Shown here one piece after another: positions 62,010-64,000 of a stretch of DNA of 64,000 nt (position 1 is the first letter of the stretch; the number at the start of each line of letters is the position of its first letter). The stretch is from Actinokineospora globicatena (lineage in GTDB: Bacteria > Actinomycetota > Actinomycetes > Mycobacteriales > Pseudonocardiaceae). The stretch covers positions 62,001 to 126,000 of the forward strand of contig NZ_JAMTCR010000003.1 in NCBI RefSeq assembly GCF_024171945.1, given 5' to 3'. The notes below the pieces were generated by a model. It saw only the letters and a list, made by a program, of their open reading frames with translations. It searched no databases and was not told where the DNA came from. The position numbers and the translations under genes were made by a program.

Positions 62010-64000
62010 CCGGTTCTGCGGAGCGGCTGGCCGCGTTGGACCCGTTGCGGCGGGAGTTGGTGGAGAGGGTGTTGGCGCAGCGGGCTGGGGGGATTGTGGG
62101 GGTGGGGCGGGGGCGGCGGTTGCCGTTGTCGTTCGCGCAGCAGCGGTTGTGGTTCTTGGATCATTTGGCGCCGGGGACCGCGTATTACAACATGCCCTAT
62201 GCGTACCGGGTCACGGGTGAGTTGGACATCCCGGCGTTGCGGTGGGCGTTCAGTGATCTTGTGGCCAGGCATGAGCCGTTGCGCACTAGGTACGAAGTGG
62301 ACGGTGGGGTCGCGTACCAGGTGATCGACCCGCCCGCGCCCATCGATCTCCCCCTGGTCGACCTCTCGGCATCGCCCAGCGAGGAAGTGGCCAAGACTCT
62401 CGCCGACGAGGAAGCGGCCACCCCGTTCGACCTCGCCCGAGACCCCATGCTGCGCGCCCAGGTGCTCCGACTGGCCGACCAAGACCACGTCCTGCTGTTC
62501 ACCGTCCACCACATCGCCTCCGATGGGTGGTCGGCCGGGGTGCTTGCCCGCGACCTCACCGCCCTCTACCGCGCGCACCACCGCCGCGAGCCCGTCACGC
62601 TGCCCGCCCTCCGGGTCCAGTACGCGGACTACGCCGTGTGGCAGCGCGAGAAGCTCACCGACGACGCCACCGCGACCGGACTCGGCTACTGGGTCGAGCA
62701 GCTGGCGGGCGCCCCGCTCAACGCCGCCCCGCCCAGTGACCGGTTCCGCCAGGACGTCCCCACCCACCGCGCGGGTCAGGTCATGTTCCGGGTGCCCGCG
62801 CGGACCAGGCGGCGGCTCGCCGACCTGGCCGGGTCCGAGGGGGCGACGCTGTTCATGGTCGCGCTCGCCGCGTTCCAGGCCGTGCTCGCCCGGTTCTGCG
62901 ACGCGCGGGAAGTGCTCGTCGGGGTCCCGGTCGCGGGTCGGACCAGGGCCGAGTTGGAGCCGCTGATCGGGTTCTTCGTCAACACCCTGGTGCTGCGCGG
63001 CGACCTGTCCGGCGACCCCACGCCCCGCGAGGCCCTGGCCAGGACCCGGACGGCGGTGCTCGGCGCGCTGGCCCACCAGGACCTGCCGTTCGAGAAGGTC
63101 GTCGAGCGCCTGCGCCCGGACCGGGCCGCCGACCGCACCCCGCTGACCCAGGTCGCCTTCCAGCTGATGAACGCCCCGGCCGACCCGCTGCGCCTCGACG
63201 GTGCCCGCTGCGCGTCCTTCGCCCACGACGGCGCCCGGACCAGGTTCGACCTGGAGTGCTACCTGTTCGAGAACCCGGCGGGCGTGCTCGACGGCGAGCT
63301 GGACCTCGAGGACGGCGACCTCGCTGGGGTGTTCGTGCACAGCGCGGACCTGTTCGAGCACGACACCGTCGCACGCTTGGTCCGCGAGTTCACCGACCTG
63401 CTCGACCTGGTCGTCGACCACCCCGACCGCCCCATCAGCGAGCTGCGCGCCTCCCGGGACACGGCCCGGCAGCTGGCGTGGAACGACACCGCCGTGCCGT
63501 ACGACGGCGACCGGTCGTTGCCCGCCGTGCTCGCCGACCAAGACCCCGACGCCATCGCCCTCGTCCAAGGCGAACACCGGGTCACCTACGCCGAACTGGA
63601 TCGCCGGACATCCGCGCTGGCCGCACACCTGCGTGACCTCGGCGTCGGCCCGGAAGTCCGGGTCGGGGTAGCCCTGCCGCGCGGGATCGACGCCGTCGTC
63701 GCCCTGATCGCCGTGTCCCGGGCAGGCGGCGCCTACGTTCCGATCGACCCGGACTACCCGGCTGGCCGCGTCGAGTTCATGGTCACCGACTCCAGCATCG
63801 ACATCGCGATCACCTCCGCCGCCCACCAGGTGCCGCTCCCAGCGCGGACCCGGCGCGTGCGGGTGGACCAGCAGTACCCGCCCGCGACCGGTGACCTGCC
63901 CAGTCCGCGCCCGGACAACGTGGCCCTGGTCGTCTACACCTCCGGGTCCACCGGTCGACCCAAGGGCGTCGAGGTCACCCACCGGTCCGTGCTGCGCCTG
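62006..64000 (+). CDS. Second non-ribosomal peptide synthetase (C-A..., cut by right edge)
   Basis: At least 665 residues; the frame is open at the window end. A leader helix (about 1-30) precedes a condensation domain with [14 protein letters not shown] and active [12 protein letters not shown] (His168-169), then an adenylation domain with [28 protein letters not shown] and A3 [18 protein letters not shown]. The part that determines substrate choice (A4-A5) lies outside the window. It is translationally coupled to the previous synthetase and so likely adds the next residue. Confidence 0.93.
   Translation, partial: MTGSAERLAALDPLRRELVERVLAQRAGGIVGVGRGRRLPLSFAQQRLWFLDHLAPGTAYYNMPYAYRVTGELDIPALRWAFSDLVARHEPLRTRYEVDGGVAYQVIDPPAPIDLPLVDLSASPSEEVAKTLADEEAATPFDLARDPMLRAQVLRLADQDHVLLFTVHHIASDGWSAGVLARDLTALYRAHHRREPVTLPALRVQYADYAVWQREKLTDDATATGLGYWVEQLAGAPLNAAPPSDRFRQDVPTHRAGQVMFRVPARTRRRLADLAGSEGATLFMVALAAFQAVLARFCDAREVLVGVPVAGRTRAELEPLIGFFVNTLVLRGDLSGDPTPREALARTRTAVLGALAHQDLPFEKVVERLRPDRAADRTPLTQVAFQLMNAPADPLRLDGARCASFAHDGARTRFDLECYLFENPAGVLDGELDLEDGDLAGVFVHSADLFEHDTVARLVREFTDLLDLVVDHPDRPISELRASRDTARQLAWNDTAVPYDGDRSLPAVLADQDPDAIALVQGEHRVTYAELDRRTSALAAHLRDLGVGPEVRVGVALPRGIDAVVALIAVSRAGGAYVPIDPDYPAGRVEFMVTDSSIDIAITSAAHQVPLPARTRRVRVDQQYPPATGDLPSPRPDNVALVVYTSGSTGRPKGVEVTHRSVLRL

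Overview
The window is very GC-rich (codon third positions almost all G or C), densely packed, and rich in GTG starts, ATGA/GTGA start-stop overlaps, STAND/AfsR-type NTPases, STAS/HATPase partner-switch proteins and secreted proteases. This fits a filamentous actinomycete; the style suggests Pseudonocardiales, but nothing in the window fixes the genus. No tRNA, rRNA, CRISPR array, transposase or integrase was seen.

Layout. (1) 1-9.9 kb, regulatory and accessory: the C-terminus of an unknown protein, a STAND NTPase with TPRs, an amidoligase-like protein with a His/Gln-rich tail, an XRE/MmyB regulator facing a SnoaL-like protein, a 5'-truncated STAND relic, copy A of a 121-bp dispersed repeat, a second HTH protein, a secreted S1 protease and a membrane protein. 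(2) 10.2-16.7 kb: a MocR-type regulator, OsmC and a branched-chain-amino-acid-type ABC importer in one tightly spaced operon. (3) 16.8-23.2 kb: the most novel-looking locus. It holds an MFS exporter, a class V PLP enzyme, a 29-residue Cys-containing peptide with its own promoter and a perfect downstream hairpin, a large TPR protein and an M17 aminopeptidase. I read it as a candidate unclassified RiPP (ribosomally made, modified peptide) system. (4) 23.4-26.7 kb: a small protein coupled to a polytopic M48 protease. (5) 27-32.6 kb: STAS, CheB, CheR-PAS and STAS-HATPase signalling proteins, then a haem-oxygenase-like diiron protein facing a CDGSH protein. (6) 32.6-47 kb: a TetR/NAD(P)-reductase pair around a long palindromic operator, quinone oxidoreductase, repeat copy B, flavin reductase beside a luciferase-like monooxygenase relic, two transporters, subtilase, HD hydrolase, PepSY protein, response regulator plus anti-sigma-type ATPase, and a split HEAT-repeat gene preceded by tandem mini-ORFs.

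(7) 47-57 kb is a poly-gamma-glutamate (PGA)-type capsule locus. A large CapA-like protein and an unknown membrane-anchored protein on the minus strand diverge from a double-HAMP sensor-like protein, CapB, CapC and an NlpC/P60 peptidase on the plus strand. CapB carries an unusual proline-rich tail of about 340 residues. (8) From 57.9 kb to the right edge is the start of a non-ribosomal peptide cluster: MbtH, type II thioesterase, a C-A-PCP module, and a second synthetase (C-A...) cut by the window end.

Functional links. Regions 5 and 6 together hold most parts of a partner-switching circuit (antagonists, kinases, a response regulator). Region 7 should make and trim a surface polyamide. Regions 3 and 8 are separate specialised-metabolite loci, one probably ribosomal and one non-ribosomal.
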